This document shows positions 41,829-51,164 of a stretch of DNA of 64,000 nt, one piece after another. This stretch comes from Flavobacterium sp. UBA7680 (GTDB lineage: Bacteria > Bacteroidota > Bacteroidia > Flavobacteriales > Flavobacteriaceae), in assembly GCF_002482975.1 (NCBI RefSeq), contig NZ_DLHA01000045.1, forward strand, positions 15,821 through 79,820, given 5' to 3'. Below the pieces are notes generated by a model that ran no database searches, was not told the origin of the DNA, and saw only the letters and a list, made by a program, of their open reading frames with translations. Position numbers and translations under genes: made by a program. The number at the start of each line of letters is the position of its first letter. Position 1 is the first letter of the stretch.

Positions 41829-44678
41829 ATGAAAACAGATGCTTTTGCTTTAAGACACATTGGTCCAAGAGAAACAGATCTTCAACACATGTTACAAACC
41901 ATTGGTGTTGACTCGATCGAACAACTTGTTTACGAAACCCTTCCGGACGATATTCGTTTAAAAGCGCCTTTGAATTTAGATCCTGCAATGACGGAATACG
42001 CATTTGCAAATCATATTCAGGAATTAGGAAAGAAAAATAAAGTATTCAAATCATATATTGGTTTGGGTTATCATCCAACCATCGTTCCGGCTCCAATTCA
42101 AAGAAATATCTTCGAAAACCCGGGATGGTATACAGCTTATACGCCTTATCAAGCAGAAATTGCTCAAGGTCGTTTGGAAGCTATCTTAAATTTCCAAACT
42201 ACTGTTATCGAATTAACAGGAATGGAAATTGCAAACGCTTCTTTATTGGATGAAGGAACTGCTGCTGCAGAAGCTATGGCTTTATTATTTGATGTTCGTA
42301 CAAGAGATCAAAAGAAAAACAACACACATAAATTCTTCGTTTCTGAAGAAATTTTACCTCAAACTTTATCTGTACTTCAAACACGTTCAACTCCAATTGG
42401 AATTGAATTAGTAGTTGGAAACCATGAAACATTTGATTTTTCAACTGAATTTTTTGGAGCTATTTTACAATACCCAGGAAAATATGGTCAGGTAAACGAT
42501 TATAGCGCTTTTGTTGCTAAAGCAAAAGAAAATGAAATCAAAGTTGCCTTTGCTGCTGATATTTTATCATTAGCTGCTTTAACTTCTCCGGGAGAAATGG
42601 GAGCTGCGGTTGTGGTTGGAACTTCACAACGTTTTGGTGTACCAATGGGTTATGGCGGACCTCACGCTGCATTTTTTGCAACTAAAGACGAATACAAACG
42701 TTCAATGCCAGGTCGTATTATTGGAGTTTCTATTGATGTAAATGGAAACCGTGCTTTACGTATGGCTTTAGGAACTCGTGAGCAGCACATTAAACGTGAA
42801 AAAGCGACTTCTAACATCTGTACAGCTCAGGTTTTACTTGCGGTTATGGCAGGAATGTACGCGGTTTACCACGGACCAAAAGGATTACAATATATTGCAA
42901 ACAAAGTGCACGCATCGGCGGTTACTACAGCTGAAGCTTTAAATAAATTAGGAGTTTTCCAAACTAACACAGCTTACTTTGACACTATTTTAGTAAAAGC
43001 AGACGCTCAAAAAGTAAAAACTGTTGCAGAGAAAAACGAAGTAAACTTCTTCTATCCTGATGCTGACTCTGTTTCGATTTCATTAAACGAAACAACTTCA
43101 ATTGCTGACATCAACCAAATCGTTGCGATTTTTGCTGAGGCTTTAGGAAAAGAAACTTTCACTGTTTCTGAATTAACTGAAGCTAGCCAATTACCAGCTT
43201 CATTAGAAAGAACATCTTCTTTCTTAACGCATGATGTATTCAACAATCATCATTCAGAAAGTCAGATAATGCGTTACATCAAAAAATTAGAGCGTAAAGA
43301 TTTATCATTGAATCACTCGATGATTTCATTAGGTTCTTGTACGATGAAATTAAACGCAGCTTCAGAAATGTTGCCTTTGTCAATGCCAAACTGGAACAGC
43401 ATTCACCCGTTTGCACCAGTAGAGCAAGCTGAAGGTTATATTACAATGCTTAAAAAATTAGAGCAACAATTAAATGTAATTACTGGTTTTGCTGGAACAA
43501 CATTACAACCAAACTCTGGAGCACAAGGAGAATATGCTGGTTTAATGGCGATTCGTGCTTACCATTTATCAAGAAACGAAAGTCACCGTAATGTATGTTT
43601 AATTCCATCATCGGCTCACGGAACAAATCCTGCTTCTGCAGCGATGGCTGGAATGAAAATTATCGTTACTAAAACTACTCCGGAAGGAAACATTGACGTA
43701 GAAGATTTAAGAGAAAAAGCGATTGAACATAAAGATGATTTATCTTGTTTAATGGTAACGTATCCATCTACTCATGGAGTTTTCGAATCTTCAATTATTG
43801 AAATCACAAAATTAATCCACGATAACGGCGGATTAGTATATATGGATGGTGCAAATATGAACGCGCAAGTTGGATTAACAAATCCCGCTACAATTGGCGC
43901 TGACGTTTGTCACTTGAACTTACACAAAACATTCGCTATTCCTCACGGTGGTGGTGGACCTGGAGTTGGACCAATTTGTGTGAACGAAAAATTAGTTCCA
44001 TTCTTGCCAACAAACCCAATCTTAAAAGTAGGAGGCGAACAAGCTATTACAGCTATTTCATCTGCACCTTACGGATCTGCTTTAGTATGTTTAATTTCTT
44101 ACGGTTACATCACTATGATGGGAGCTGAAGGATTAAAAAGCGCTACAGAACACGCTATTTTGAATGCAAACTACATGAAATCTCGTTTCGAAGGTCACTA
44201 TCCAATTCTTTATACTGGAGAATGTGGAAGAGCGGCGCACGAAATGATTTTAGATTGTCGTTCATTTAAAGAAAACGGAATTGAAGTTGGTGATATCGCA
44301 AAACGTTTAATGGATTATGGTTTCCACGCTCCTACGGTTTCTTTCCCTGTAGCTGGAACTTTAATGATCGAACCAACAGAATCTGAAGATTTAGCAGAAT
44401 TAGATCGTTTTTGTGATGCGCTTATCTCAATCAGAAAAGAGATTGAAGCTGCAACTGCCGATGATAAAAACAACGTATTGAAAAATGCACCGCATACATT
44501 GGCAATGTTAACTACAGATTCTTGGGATTTCCCTTATACTAGAGAAAAAGCAGCTTATCCGTTGGATTATATCGCTGACAATAAATTCTGGCCATCTGTT
44601 CGTCGTGTAGATGATGCATACGGTGACAGAAACTTAGTTTGCAGCTGTGCTCCTATCGAAGCTTACATGGAAAACTAA
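41829..44678 (+). CDS. gcvP: Glycine dehydrogenase (decarboxylating), P-protein
   Basis: PLP enzyme of the glycine cleavage system, decarboxylating glycine and passing the aminomethyl group to the H-protein lipoyl arm. It is the fused long form (949 aa). The PLP lysine lies in NLHKTFAIPHGGGGPG (Lys about 700). The N-terminal half carries RHIGPRE and the C-terminus PVRRVDDAYGDRNLVC-like (PSVRRVDDAYGDRNLVC). The H and T proteins are not nearby, as usual in Bacteroidetes. A terminator follows. Confidence 0.97.
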   Translation: MKTDAFALRHIGPRETDLQHMLQTIGVDSIEQLVYETLPDDIRLKAPLNLDPAMTEYAFANHIQELGKKNKVFKSYIGLGYHPTIVPAPIQRNIFENPGWYTAYTPYQAEIAQGRLEAILNFQTTVIELTGMEIANASLLDEGTAAAEAMALLFDVRTRDQKKNNTHKFFVSEEILPQTLSVLQTRSTPIGIELVVGNHETFDFSTEFFGAILQYPGKYGQVNDYSAFVAKAKENEIKVAFAADILSLAALTSPGEMGAAVVVGTSQRFGVPMGYGGPHAAFFATKDEYKRSMPGRIIGVSIDVNGNRALRMALGTREQHIKREKATSNICTAQVLLAVMAGMYAVYHGPKGLQYIANKVHASAVTTAEALNKLGVFQTNTAYFDTILVKADAQKVKTVAEKNEVNFFYPDADSVSISLNETTSIADINQIVAIFAEALGKETFTVSELTEASQLPASLERTSSFLTHDVFNNHHSESQIMRYIKKLERKDLSLNHSMISLGSCTMKLNAASEMLPLSMPNWNSIHPFAPVEQAEGYITMLKKLEQQLNVITGFAGTTLQPNSGAQGEYAGLMAIRAYHLSRNESHRNVCLIPSSAHGTNPASAAMAGMKIIVTKTTPEGNIDVEDLREKAIEHKDDLSCLMVTYPSTHGVFESSIIEITKLIHDNGGLVYMDGANMNAQVGLTNPATIGADVCHLNLHKTFAIPHGGGGPGVGPICVNEKLVPFLPTNPILKVGGEQAITAISSAPYGSALVCLISYGYITMMGAEGLKSATEHAILNANYMKSRFEGHYPILYTGECGRAAHEMILDCRSFKENGIEVGDIAKRLMDYGFHAPTVSFPVAGTLMIEPTESEDLAELDRFCDALISIRKEIEAATADDKNNVLKNAPHTLAMLTTDSWDFPYTREKAAYPLDYIADNKFWPSVRRVDDAYGDRNLVCSCAPIEAYMEN

Positions 44679-44703
44679 GAAATTATTTTTCTTATAAATA
44701 TTC

Positions 44704-44737
44704 AAACCCGACAAGTTTTTAAAACCTGTCGGGTTTT
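44704..44737. terminator. Intrinsic terminator of gcvP
   Basis: AAACCCGACAAGTTTT / AAAACCTGTCGGGTTTT hairpin and T-run. Confidence 0.85.
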
Positions 44738-44740
44738 GTT

Positions 44741-44803
44741 TTTGTTTCAAGTTTGAGGTTTCAAGTCTAAACAAAAACCTGAAACCTCAAACTTGAAACA
44801 AAA
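44741..44803. repeat. Second long hairpin after gcvP
   Basis: Arms TTTGTTTCAAGTTTGAGGTT and the complementary AACCTCAAACTTGAAACAAA around a short loop; long and perfect over about 20 bp. It directly follows the terminator. Confidence 0.75.
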
Positions 44804-44911
44804 AAAACTTTTCACCACACTTTGACTTCAATCGTTTGAAATCTCGGAAAAATTAAAAAATCATTAGAAAATAACCATTATATCATTCAAAAAATAGTTA
44901 TTTCATAATTA

Positions 44912-44923
44912 TATGCATGCATA
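44912..44923. promoter_or_regulatory. Palindrome TATGCATGCATA upstream of the KAS III-like gene
   Basis: A 12-bp perfect palindrome about 73 nt before the start codon at 44997. The same core ATGCATGCAT lies upstream of the acyl-CoA dehydrogenase gene (60234-60243). It could be an operator for a lipid-metabolism regulator. The remaining spacer 44804-44996 is AT-rich with no other feature except TACTTTAG, one mismatch from a -7 element, near 44957. Confidence 0.45.
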
Positions 44924-44996
44924 GTATTTTTTATGATAGTTATCATGTTTTTATTTATACTTTAGCAGGAAATTTATCGGATAATTAAGGGAAAAA

Positions 44997-46055
44997 ATGA
45001 AAATAAAAATTATTGGCATTGGGAGTTACATTCCTAATTTAGAAGTAAAAAACACAGATTTTGACAAGCATATTTTTTTGAATGAAGATGGAACCCCTTT
45101 TGGTTACCCGAATGAAGTCGTAATAAAAAAATTTAAAGGTATTACCGGAATTGAAAACCGCCGTTATGCCGAACCTCAATATACCGCATCAGATTTAGCT
45201 TTTTTTGCTGCTGAAAAAGCAATTGCAAATGCAAAAATCGATGCCGAAACTTTAGACTACATTATTTTTGCCCATAACTTTGGCGATGTAAAAACCGGAA
45301 CGCATCAAACTGATATTTTACCAAGTTTAGCGACTCGTGTTAAAAACAAATTAGGCATTAAAAATCCTAAATGTGTGGCTTACGATATTCTTTTTGGATG
45401 TCCGGGCTGGATTGAAGGTGTTCTTCAAGCAAACGCTTTTATCAAATCTGGAATGGCAAAAAGAGTTATGGTAATTGGTGCAGAAACACTTTCAAGAGTT
45501 GTTGACGATCACGATCGTGATTCGATGATTTATTCTGATGGAGCCGGAGTTTCTATTTTAGAAGCTTCTACTGATGAATCTGGTCTTTTATCTTATGAAA
45601 GTGCTACTTATGCTAATGATGAAGCAAATTATCTTTTCTTCGGAAAATCATATAATCCAGATTTAGATCCGGATATTAAATACATCAAAATGTACGGTCG
45701 TAAAATCTACGAATTTGCTTTAAGCAATGTTCCATTAGCAATGAAAAGCTGTTTGGATCAAAGTGGAATTGCCATCGACGATGTGAAAAAAATCCTGATT
45801 CATCAGGCAAATGAAAAAATGGACGAAGCGATTATCGAACGTTTCTACAAATTATACGACAAAACTGCTCCTAAAGATATTATGCCAATGAGTATTCATG
45901 ATTTAGGAAACAGCAGTGTTGCAACCGTTCCAACTTTATACGATTTAATTCTACAAGGAAAAATTGAAAATCAAGAAATCAACAAAGGTGATGTTATCAT
46001 TTTTGCTTCTGTAGGAGCCGGAATGAATATCAATGCTTTTGTTTATAGACATTAA
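44997..46055 (+). CDS. 3-oxoacyl-ACP synthase III (FabH-like)
   Basis: A 352-residue thiolase-fold condensing enzyme with the triad Cys 135 (FGCPGW), His 269 (IHQAN) and Asn 305 (GNSSVATVP). FabH starts fatty acid chains with acetyl-CoA and malonyl-ACP, while related enzymes make other acyl products. It is a single gene, not in a fab operon, so a role besides bulk fatty acid initiation is possible. The sequence around the active site has GC in place of the usual AC before PGW-like FGCPGW. Confidence 0.88.
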   Translation: MKIKIIGIGSYIPNLEVKNTDFDKHIFLNEDGTPFGYPNEVVIKKFKGITGIENRRYAEPQYTASDLAFFAAEKAIANAKIDAETLDYIIFAHNFGDVKTGTHQTDILPSLATRVKNKLGIKNPKCVAYDILFGCPGWIEGVLQANAFIKSGMAKRVMVIGAETLSRVVDDHDRDSMIYSDGAGVSILEASTDESGLLSYESATYANDEANYLFFGKSYNPDLDPDIKYIKMYGRKIYEFALSNVPLAMKSCLDQSGIAIDDVKKILIHQANEKMDEAIIERFYKLYDKTAPKDIMPMSIHDLGNSSVATVPTLYDLILQGKIENQEINKGDVIIFASVGAGMNINAFVYRH

Positions 46056-46100
46056 ATTTAAAGCTAAATAAATTAAGTTTTATTTTAAGCTGAAGCATAT

Positions 46101-46247
46101 AATCTCGCAAAGACGCGAAGTCGCAAAGTTTATTAAACCATATAAGTGATATAAGTTCAATTAAGTGAAAACTTAAAATATCTTATATCACTTATATGGT
46201 TATTTTTTTGATCAAAACTTTGCGACTCCGCGTCTTTGCGAGAGATT
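46101..46247. repeat. Long nested palindrome
   Basis: Outer arms 46101-46131 (AATCTCGCAAAGACGCGAAG...) and 46215-46247, inner arms AACCATATAAGTGATATAAG (46136-46155) and 46182-46201. Together they can form one 147-nt hairpin. No gene lies in 46056-46379 apart from this repeat and promoter elements. Confidence 0.8.
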
Positions 46248-46312
46248 CGTTTCATTTTTTATAATACTTTATAAATTGATTTCCTTCCAATTAAAAAACA
46301 CAAAAAAGAAGA

Positions 46313-46328
46313 TAACTTTGTATATTTG
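46313..46328 (+). promoter_or_regulatory. Two adjacent -7 elements of the methyltransferase gene
   Basis: TAACTTTG (46313-46320) directly followed by TATATTTG (46321-46328), both exact TAnnTTTG matches, 52-67 nt before the start codon. Confidence 0.5.
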
Positions 46329-46379
46329 CGACCTAATTAAAATCAAGAACGATAGCTTGTTTCGTTCCTCGCAATAACT

Positions 46380-46907
46380 ATGTACGAAAAAACGTTTCCG
46401 AATAAAAGATTCAAACTTACTTTAGAGTTTTTACAAAAGCACGTTAGCACATCAGAAACCATTTTTGATTTTGGCGTTCCAAATCCGTTTTCTAAAATAA
46501 TGGAAGAAAATGGATATACTGTAAAAAATACAAAAGGCGAAGATTTAGACAACGATCAAACCGCTTTACAAACAGAAGATTATACTGTTTTTACAGCATT
46601 TGAAATTTTCGAACATTTACTAAATCCATACACGATTTTAGAAAATGTAAAATGCGATAAATTGCTAATTTCAATTCCGTTACGTTTATGGTTTTCTCCG
46701 GCATATCGCTCAAAAACTGATATGTGGGACAGACATTATCACGAATTTGAAGATTGGCAGTTAGACTGGCTTTTAGAAAAAACGGGATGGAAAATAACAG
46801 ATCGTTTGCAATTTACACATCCGGTAAAAAAGTTTGGATTGAGACCCTTATTAAGATATTTCACTCCAAGATATTATCTTGTTGTTGCGGAGAAAGTTAA
46901 GAACTAA
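46380..46907 (+). CDS. Class I SAM-dependent methyltransferase
   Basis: A 175-residue protein with a methyltransferase-11-like fold: TIFDFGVPNPFSK as an altered motif I (the usual GxGxG glycines are reduced), FTAFEIFEHLLNP as post-I acid region, and a HYHEFEDWQLDWLL segment. It sits immediately before a glycosyltransferase gene, so a role in surface-sugar or lipid modification is plausible. Confidence 0.75.
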   Translation: MYEKTFPNKRFKLTLEFLQKHVSTSETIFDFGVPNPFSKIMEENGYTVKNTKGEDLDNDQTALQTEDYTVFTAFEIFEHLLNPYTILENVKCDKLLISIPLRLWFSPAYRSKTDMWDRHYHEFEDWQLDWLLEKTGWKITDRLQFTHPVKKFGLRPLLRYFTPRYYLVVAEKVKN

Positions 46908-46993
46908 GATTGCAGATTAACGATTTTGGATTTCTGATTTTAGATAAAGTGAAAAATCTAAAATCTAAAATCAAAAATCTAAACTTTTTTTTA

Positions 46994-47842
46994 ATGAAAT
47001 ATTACATCGTCATTCCCGCGCACAACGAGCAAGATTTAATTGGCCTGACTTTACAATCATTGGTTTCTCAGACTGTTTTACCATCAAAAGTTGTGGTTGT
47101 AAATGACAATTCTACTGATAAAACAGAAGAAGTTGTTTTGAGTTTTGCAAAGGAAAATCCGTTTATTTCTGTAGTAAACAAAACTTCAGATGCGATTCAC
47201 CTTCCAGGAAGTAAAGTAATTCAGGCTTTTCAAAAAGGTTTTGAAACTTTGGATTCTGATTACGATATTATTGTAAAGATAGACGGCGATTTAATTTTTC
47301 CTTCTAATTATTTCGAAACTATAATTAAACATTTCGAATCCGATCCTAAAATCGGAATGGTGGGCGGATTTTGTTATATCGACAAAAACGGCGAATGGGT
47401 TCTTGAAAACCTAACCGATAAAGATCATATTCGCGGTGCTTTAAAAGCATATCGTGCGGCAACTTTTCAGCAAATTGGCGGTTTAAAACCTGCTATGGGC
47501 TGGGATACTGTAGATGAATTACTTTGTAAATATTACGATTGGAAAATTGTTACCGACGAATCTTTACATGTAAAGCATTTAAAGCCAACAGGCGCTAATT
47601 ACAACAAAACAGCTCGTTATAAACAAGGCGAAGCTTTTTATACTTTAGGTTATGGTTTTTGGATCACGGCAATTGCTTCGGCAAAATTGGCGATGATGAA
47701 GAAAAAACCTTTCCTCTTTTTAGATTATATAAAAGGATTTTTGAAAGCTAAAAAAGCTAAAACTCCTTTATTAGTTACCTCTGAACAAGCTAAATTTATT
47801 AGAAATTACCGTTTACAAAAAATGAAACAAAAGCTTTTCTAG
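46994..47842 (+). CDS. Family 2 glycosyltransferase
   Basis: A 282-residue GT-A enzyme: YYIVIPAHNEQDLIG at the start, VVVNDNSTD, the IDGDLIFPS metal site, and the late basic C-terminus. I start at the ATG at 46994 (MKYYIVIPAHNE), since the earlier frame runs through ATTTTAG repeats (46918-46980). It is followed by mlaE after 80 nt and may modify a lipid or glycan handled by the envelope genes. Confidence 0.9.
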   Translation: MKYYIVIPAHNEQDLIGLTLQSLVSQTVLPSKVVVVNDNSTDKTEEVVLSFAKENPFISVVNKTSDAIHLPGSKVIQAFQKGFETLDSDYDIIVKIDGDLIFPSNYFETIIKHFESDPKIGMVGGFCYIDKNGEWVLENLTDKDHIRGALKAYRAATFQQIGGLKPAMGWDTVDELLCKYYDWKIVTDESLHVKHLKPTGANYNKTARYKQGEAFYTLGYGFWITAIASAKLAMMKKKPFLFLDYIKGFLKAKKAKTPLLVTSEQAKFIRNYRLQKMKQKLF

Positions 47843-47922
47843 TTTTTTAAAACTTAAAAAACTGTAAAGTGAAACGGTAAACTGTAAACTAATCCTTAAT
47901 TTAGCCAATATTTGTAAAACTT

Positions 47923-48669
47923 ATGATGCTAATTCGTTATTTATCCCAAATAGGAAGATATTTTTTAATGCTTAAAGAAATTTTCAATAAACAGACCAAA
48001 TGGCCTGTTATGAAAAATTTGATTTTTAAAGAAATTGATGATTTAATTATTGACTCTCTTGGAATCGTTTGCTTTATATCTTTTTTTATTGGAGGAGTTG
48101 TTGCCATTCAAACGGCTTTAAACTTAACTAATCCTTTAATCCCAAAATATTTAATTGGTTTTGCTACACGTCAATCTGTAATTCTGGAGTTTGCCCCTAC
48201 TTTTATTTCGGTAATTATGGCCGGGAAAATGGGATCTTACATTACCTCAAGTATCGGGACAATGCGTGTTACAGAGCAAATTGATGCTTTAGAAGTTATG
48301 GGGGTTAATTCCTTAAACTATCTTGTTTTCCCTAAAATAGTAGCTTTATTAATGTACCCTTTTGTAATTGGGATTAGTATGTTTTTGGGAATTTTTGGCG
48401 GATGGCTTGCTTGTGCATACGGCGGATTTTCGACTAGTCAGGATTTTATTCAGGGTGCTCAAATGGAATTTATTCCGTTTCACATTACATATGCCTTCAT
48501 TAAAACTTTAATTTTTGCAATGTTATTAGCTACAATTCCATCTTTTCACGGATATTACATGAAAGGTGGAGCATTAGAAGTGGGTAAAGCAAGTACGGTG
48601 TCATTTGTTTGGACATCTGTTTGTATTATTCTTTTTAATTATATATTAACTCAATTATTATTAGGATAA
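47923..48669 (+). CDS. mlaE: ABC transporter permease MlaE family
   Basis: A 248-residue permease of the phospholipid-trafficking MCE/Mla system, with five to six predicted helices and the EFAPTFISVIMAGKMGS segment. ATG 47923 and 47926 are both possible. It is overlapped by one base by the ATPase gene, and together they form the inner-membrane transport complex that moves lipids between membranes. The MCE substrate-binding protein is not in the window. Confidence 0.92.
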   Translation: MMLIRYLSQIGRYFLMLKEIFNKQTKWPVMKNLIFKEIDDLIIDSLGIVCFISFFIGGVVAIQTALNLTNPLIPKYLIGFATRQSVILEFAPTFISVIMAGKMGSYITSSIGTMRVTEQIDALEVMGVNSLNYLVFPKIVALLMYPFVIGISMFLGIFGGWLACAYGGFSTSQDFIQGAQMEFIPFHITYAFIKTLIFAMLLATIPSFHGYYMKGGALEVGKASTVSFVWTSVCIILFNYILTQLLLG

Positions 48670-49430
48670 TGATCGAAGTAAAAAACATAGAAAAATCATT
48701 TGGGGACAGCCGAGTTTTAAAAGGTGTTTCGACAGTTTTTGAAACTGGAAAAACCAACTTGATCATTGGACAAAGTGGATCTGGAAAAACTGTTTTATTA
48801 AAAACTTTACTAGGAATTCATACTCCAGATTCAGGAACTATTGAATTTGACGGAAGAGTTTATTCTGAATTAGAACCAGACGAAAAAAGAGAATTAAGAA
48901 CTGAAATTGGAATGGTATTTCAAGGCAGCGCATTGTTTGACTCAATGACTGTTGAAGAAAATGTTGCTTTTCCTTTAAAAATGTTCACAAACGATAATAA
49001 AGCAAAAATCAAAGAACGTGTTGATTTTGTTTTAGAAAGAGTAAACTTGGTTGAGGCACATAAAAAACTTCCTTCTGAGATCTCTGGAGGTATGCAAAAA
49101 CGTGTGGCGATTGCCCGTGCGATTGTAAATAATCCAAAATATTTGTTTTGTGATGAACCAAACTCTGGTCTTGACCCAAATACCTCAACTTTGATTGATA
49201 ATTTGATTCAGGAAATTACAAAAGAATACAATATCACAACTGTAATTAATACGCACGATATGAACTCTGTAATGGAAATTGGAGAGAATATCGTTTTCCT
49301 TAAAAAAGGTGTAAAAGCGTGGCAGGGAACTAAGGAAGAAATATTTGTAACAGATAATAAAGACATTGTAAAATTTGTATACTCTTCAAACTTATTTAAA
49401 AAAGTACGTGAAGCTTATTTGAAAGGCTAG
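48669..49430 (+). CDS. mlaF: ABC transporter ATPase MlaF family
   Basis: A 253-residue ATPase partner of MlaE. Walker A GQSGSGKTVL, Q-loop near VFQGS, signature SGGMQKRVA, Walker B YLFCDEPNSGLDP, H-loop INTHDMNS. It overlaps mlaE by one base, so translation is coupled. A strong AT-rich terminator/repeat follows. Confidence 0.95.
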   Translation: MIEVKNIEKSFGDSRVLKGVSTVFETGKTNLIIGQSGSGKTVLLKTLLGIHTPDSGTIEFDGRVYSELEPDEKRELRTEIGMVFQGSALFDSMTVEENVAFPLKMFTNDNKAKIKERVDFVLERVNLVEAHKKLPSEISGGMQKRVAIARAIVNNPKYLFCDEPNSGLDPNTSTLIDNLIQEITKEYNITTVINTHDMNSVMEIGENIVFLKKGVKAWQGTKEEIFVTDNKDIVKFVYSSNLFKKVREAYLKG

Positions 49431-49455
49431 AAGTTTTTTAAATTCCAATATATTA

Positions 49456-49502
49456 AATTCCAAATTCCAATTTTATTAAGATTGGAATTTGGAATTTTTT
49501 TA
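49456..49502. terminator. Terminator/repeat of the AATTCCAAATTCC family
   Basis: Perfect 17-bp stem AAATTCCAAATTCCAAT / ATTGGAATTTGGAATTT with a T-run; convergent position after mlaF. The same family occurs at 50262, 51100 and 51808. Confidence 0.7.
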
Positions 49503-49526
49503 TTGAGATTTTAGTTCTGATGTGAT

Positions 49527-50117
49527 TTAATATTCTTTTGGCAATCCAAATCCAATTACCAGTCCTGCTCCCACAAAACTATTCTTAGATATGCTGCCAA
49601 ACAGCTTAAGTCCAATGCTGGGAGTTAATGCATTAAATATTAAACTAGATCTTTTCTTAGGTGCAAACCACTTAAAGTTAGCTTCGAATGGCACACCGAC
49701 AAATCTTTTATATTGATAATAATAATTATCATCAGAATCTTTGAAAGACAGCTTTAAATTATTAGAACTTATTCCGGCAGAAACACTATAAGAATGATTT
49801 CTGGTCAGCCATCTTTTTCCATATAAAATGGCATATTCATCATTGTCTTCTACACTTGAGAAAGCAAAAACACTATCTTGTTTTACATATCCCGATTCAT
49901 GCGAATACCGTAAAGTAAAAAGATGTTTCTTATATTGATAATTTAATTCGCCTCCGCCAGCAAGACCAAAATGTTTCATTCCGACAAAACCTCCAAAAGC
50001 CTCACCGTAAATAATGGGATTTGATTTGGGTTTTAATTCTGAATCATTGGTTTCTTGCGCATAAATTGAATTGGAAAGTATTAGAACAAAAATAATCTTA
50101 AGTAGTTTTTTTACCAT
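49527..50117 (-). CDS. Outer-membrane beta-barrel protein, copy 1
   Basis: A 196-residue protein with a signal peptide (MVKKLLKII..., cleavage after YAQ) and a barrel-type C-terminus. It is a paralogue of the next gene: shared NDSELK/SNPIIYGEAFGG start, YSVSAGISSNNL, GVPFEANFKWF and GLPKEY end. The ATG at 50117 is chosen because both copies start MVKKLLK. The preceding extension to 50201 lacks a signal. Confidence 0.75.
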   Translation of the reverse strand: MVKKLLKIIFVLILSNSIYAQETNDSELKPKSNPIIYGEAFGGFVGMKHFGLAGGGELNYQYKKHLFTLRYSHESGYVKQDSVFAFSSVEDNDEYAILYGKRWLTRNHSYSVSAGISSNNLKLSFKDSDDNYYYQYKRFVGVPFEANFKWFAPKKRSSLIFNALTPSIGLKLFGSISKNSFVGAGLVIGFGLPKEY

Positions 50118-50261
50118 AATCAATTGAATATCTAATTTATAAAGATGAAATAATTTTCTAAATATTAAACAAATAATATACCATTTAAGAAATTTCAACA
50201 AAATAAGAAATTTTCAATAAAAAATTCCAAATTCCAATCAAACGAGAAATCTCAATACAAA

Positions 50262-50302
50262 AATTCCAAATTCCAATCTTTGTAAAACTGGAATTTGGAA
50301 TT
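50262..50302. repeat. Inverted repeat of the AATTCCAAATTCC family
   Basis: Arms AATTCCAAATTCCA and TGGAATTTGGAATT (14 bp) between the duplicated barrel genes; may act as terminator for the upstream copy. Confidence 0.65.
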
Positions 50303-50327
50303 CTTTATTTATTGGTATTTCCTGTTT

Positions 50328-50954
50328 CTAATATTTTTTGCTTAAGCCAAAACCAACTGTTACTCCTGCGCCAATAAAAGTATATTTTCCAAAATTTCCA
50401 AAAAGCTTAACACCAACACTTGGAATTATGGCATTATAGATTAGTCTAGATTTCTTTTTTGAATAAAACCATTTGTAATTAGCTTCAAAAGGTACACCAT
50501 AATAACTTATCGATTTAGCAGAAAAAACCTTTTCAGATTCAAATTCTTCAGGATCAACCGATTCTATTAGTTTTTTCATTTCTAAATTATTACGGCTCAC
50601 ACCAACCGAAACGCTATAAGAATGATTTGAACTCAGCCAGCGTTTTCCATATAAAAAAGCATATTCTTTATTATCTTCTGACTTATAATATCTCGGCATT
50701 ATAATATAATTATCTGATCTTTCAGAATATCCTACTGCATTTGTAAATCTAAAAGTAAAAAGATTTTTTCCGGTTTGATAATTCAATTCCAAACCACCAG
50801 AAATACCGACACTCTGACCAATTGTAGGCCCTCCAAAACCTTCAAAATAAATTATTGGATTTGATGATCTTAATTCCGAATCATTAGTTTGTTGTGCCTT
50901 TGCCGAACATACAAATAGTAGAACAAAAACAATCTTAAGTAGTTTTTTTACCAT
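50328..50954 (-). CDS. Outer-membrane beta-barrel protein, copy 2
   Basis: A 208-residue paralogue of the 49527 gene with the same signal peptide start MVKKLLKIVF and the same barrel features. About 200 bp upstream of each copy is also conserved (ATGAAATAATTTTCTAAATAT stretch and following), so the duplication included the promoter. It has a larger insertion in the middle (KLIESVDPEEFESEK). Function unknown. Confidence 0.75.
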   Translation of the reverse strand: MVKKLLKIVFVLLFVCSAKAQQTNDSELRSSNPIIYFEGFGGPTIGQSVGISGGLELNYQTGKNLFTFRFTNAVGYSERSDNYIIMPRYYKSEDNKEYAFLYGKRWLSSNHSYSVSVGVSRNNLEMKKLIESVDPEEFESEKVFSAKSISYYGVPFEANYKWFYSKKKSRLIYNAIIPSVGVKLFGNFGKYTFIGAGVTVGFGLSKKY

Positions 50955-51099
50955 AATTAGTTGAATATCTTTTTATAAAAATGAAATAATTTTCTAAATA
51001 TAAAGCAAATAACATACCGTTTAAGAGATTTTAGCAAAATAAGAAATCTTCAATAAAAAAAATCCAAATTTCAATCAAACAGAAAATCTCAATAAAAAC

Positions 51100-51142
51100 A
51101 AATTCCAAATCCCAATCTTAGTAAAATTGGAATTTGGAATTT
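51100..51142. terminator. Terminator/repeat downstream of sprT
   Basis: Arms AAATTCCAAATCCCAAT and ATTGGAATTTGGAATTT with one mismatch, same family as 49456; it lies just after the SprT gene on the minus strand. Confidence 0.6.
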
Positions 51143-51164
51143 AATATGTTGGAATTTTTATATT

